22,110 bases of DNA. Origin: Mollicutes bacterium (lineage in GTDB: Bacteria > Bacillota_I > Bacilli_A > RF39 > UBA660). The DNA is taken from assembly GCA_003560455.1 (NCBI GenBank), contig PWIL01000157.1, positions 1 through 22,110 on the forward strand, given 5' to 3'. The position numbers and the translations under genes are program-made. Shown one piece after another: positions 21,731 to 22,110 of this stretch (the stretch's first letter is position 1; each line of letters begins with the position of its first letter). The notes below the pieces were generated by a model. It was not told where the DNA came from. It saw only the letters and a program-made list of their open reading frames with translations, and ran no database searches.

Positions 21731-22110
21731 TATTACTTTTGGACGTTATTATCATAAAAACTCGTTACTCCATCAAATGAATCCCTTAGTGAAAATCATT
21801 TGTACGTTTTTATATGTCTTAATTGTTATTTTATTTAAAGATTTAGTTTTTTTAATATTATTATTATTCTTTGTTATTTTAATCATGCTAATGAGCAAAA
21901 TTGTACCAATTGTTTATTTAAAAGCAGTTTGGTCATTAAAATATTTTATTTTAGTTGTATTATTACTTAATTTATTAATTCAACCGGAAACGCTAGATGT
22001 TATTTTTCCTGTCTTTCGTTTAATCTTAATTATTTTATATTCGACCTTGTTAACCATTACAACCTCGCCTAATCAACTTGCTAAAGGTTTGGAACAATTT
22101 ATGGCACCAT
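21720..22110 (+). CDS. ecfT: ECF transporter transmembrane protein EcfT (3' truncated)
   Basis: Membrane scaffold that couples EcfA1/EcfA2 to vitamin-binding S components. The first 130 residues are visible. They open with MLNNITFGRYYHKNSLLHQM and PLVKI, the usual EcfT start. About four hydrophobic helices follow (roughly 25-55 as a pair, 66-87, 92-112), and then TTSPNQLAKGLEQFMAP, the conserved cytoplasmic motif ahead of the coupling helices. The Ala-Arg-Gly type coupling motifs lie beyond the window. It overlaps ecfA2 by 11 nt. About half of the protein (usual length about 260) is missing because the window ends, not because the gene is broken. Confidence 0.93.
   Translation, partial: MLNNITFGRYYHKNSLLHQMNPLVKIICTFLYVLIVILFKDLVFLILLLFFVILIMLMSKIVPIVYLKAVWSLKYFILVVLLLNLLIQPETLDVIFPVFRLILIILYSTLLTITTSPNQLAKGLEQFMAP

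Noticed and set aside
1..22110. Mycoplasma-type code (TGA as Trp)
   Set aside because: Trp is encoded by TGG in all genes, and the PadR gene ends on TGA where the family ends. Cell-wall enzymes also speak against a wall-less mollicute.

Overview
The window is AT-rich, bacterial and gene-dense. It uses the standard code: Trp is TGG throughout, and the PadR gene at 6595-6924 ends on TGA. The genes point to a walled, low-G+C Bacillota. There are SMC partners scpA/scpB, an M15 peptidoglycan carboxypeptidase, an LCP cell-wall ligase, a PadR/HAAS pair, a group II ECF transporter module and strong AGGAGG-type ribosome sites. Many hypothetical proteins and the composition suggest an uncultured member of Bacilli, perhaps near the lineage that gave rise to Mollicutes. 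That placement is inference. The window shows no phage, insertion sequence, CRISPR array or rRNA.

Layout. (1) 1-3324, housekeeping: the 3' end of ffh, convergent with a D-Ala-D-Ala carboxypeptidase-like gene; a divergent promoter; scpA-scpB; tRNA-Leu(CAA). (2) 3381-6536, small and accessory genes: a DUF5684-like membrane protein, a 94-residue protein that seems to start on ATT, and a 702-residue protein with about 16 leucine-rich repeats of 22 residues, followed by a structured 3' region. (3) 6542-14317, envelope region: padR with a strong promoter overlapped by an inverted repeat, a HAAS-domain polytopic membrane protein, then a tightly packed set of LCP, ABC ATPase, FtsX-type permease and a second ABC ATPase. 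The first two junctions of that set are TAATG overlaps. (4) 14336-15934, minus strand: a large membrane-anchored protein with PepSY-like repeats, converging on the ABC operon through a shared terminator. (5) 16071-20114: an unknown 194-residue protein, lon, and an unknown 313-residue protein with a near-consensus promoter. (6) 20160-22110: ecfA1-ecfA2-ecfT (truncated by the window end), each overlapping the next.

How the genes may work together. Regions 3 and 4 look like an envelope-maintenance neighbourhood: an envelope-responsive repressor pair, a wall-polymer ligase with PASTA-like tails, and a permease with two large extracytoplasmic loops served by two ATPases. The ECF module energises vitamin uptake with substrate-binding S components encoded elsewhere. 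Most promoters carry an extended -10 (TGnTATAAT or close) and a weak -35.

The points most worth a second look are the ATT-initiated small gene, the ABC-FtsX-ABC-LCP operon, the LCP protein's composite architecture, the non-consensus EcfA residues (Gln for the switch His in EcfA2, Glu in both Q-loops), and an over-represented CCTGCCC heptamer.
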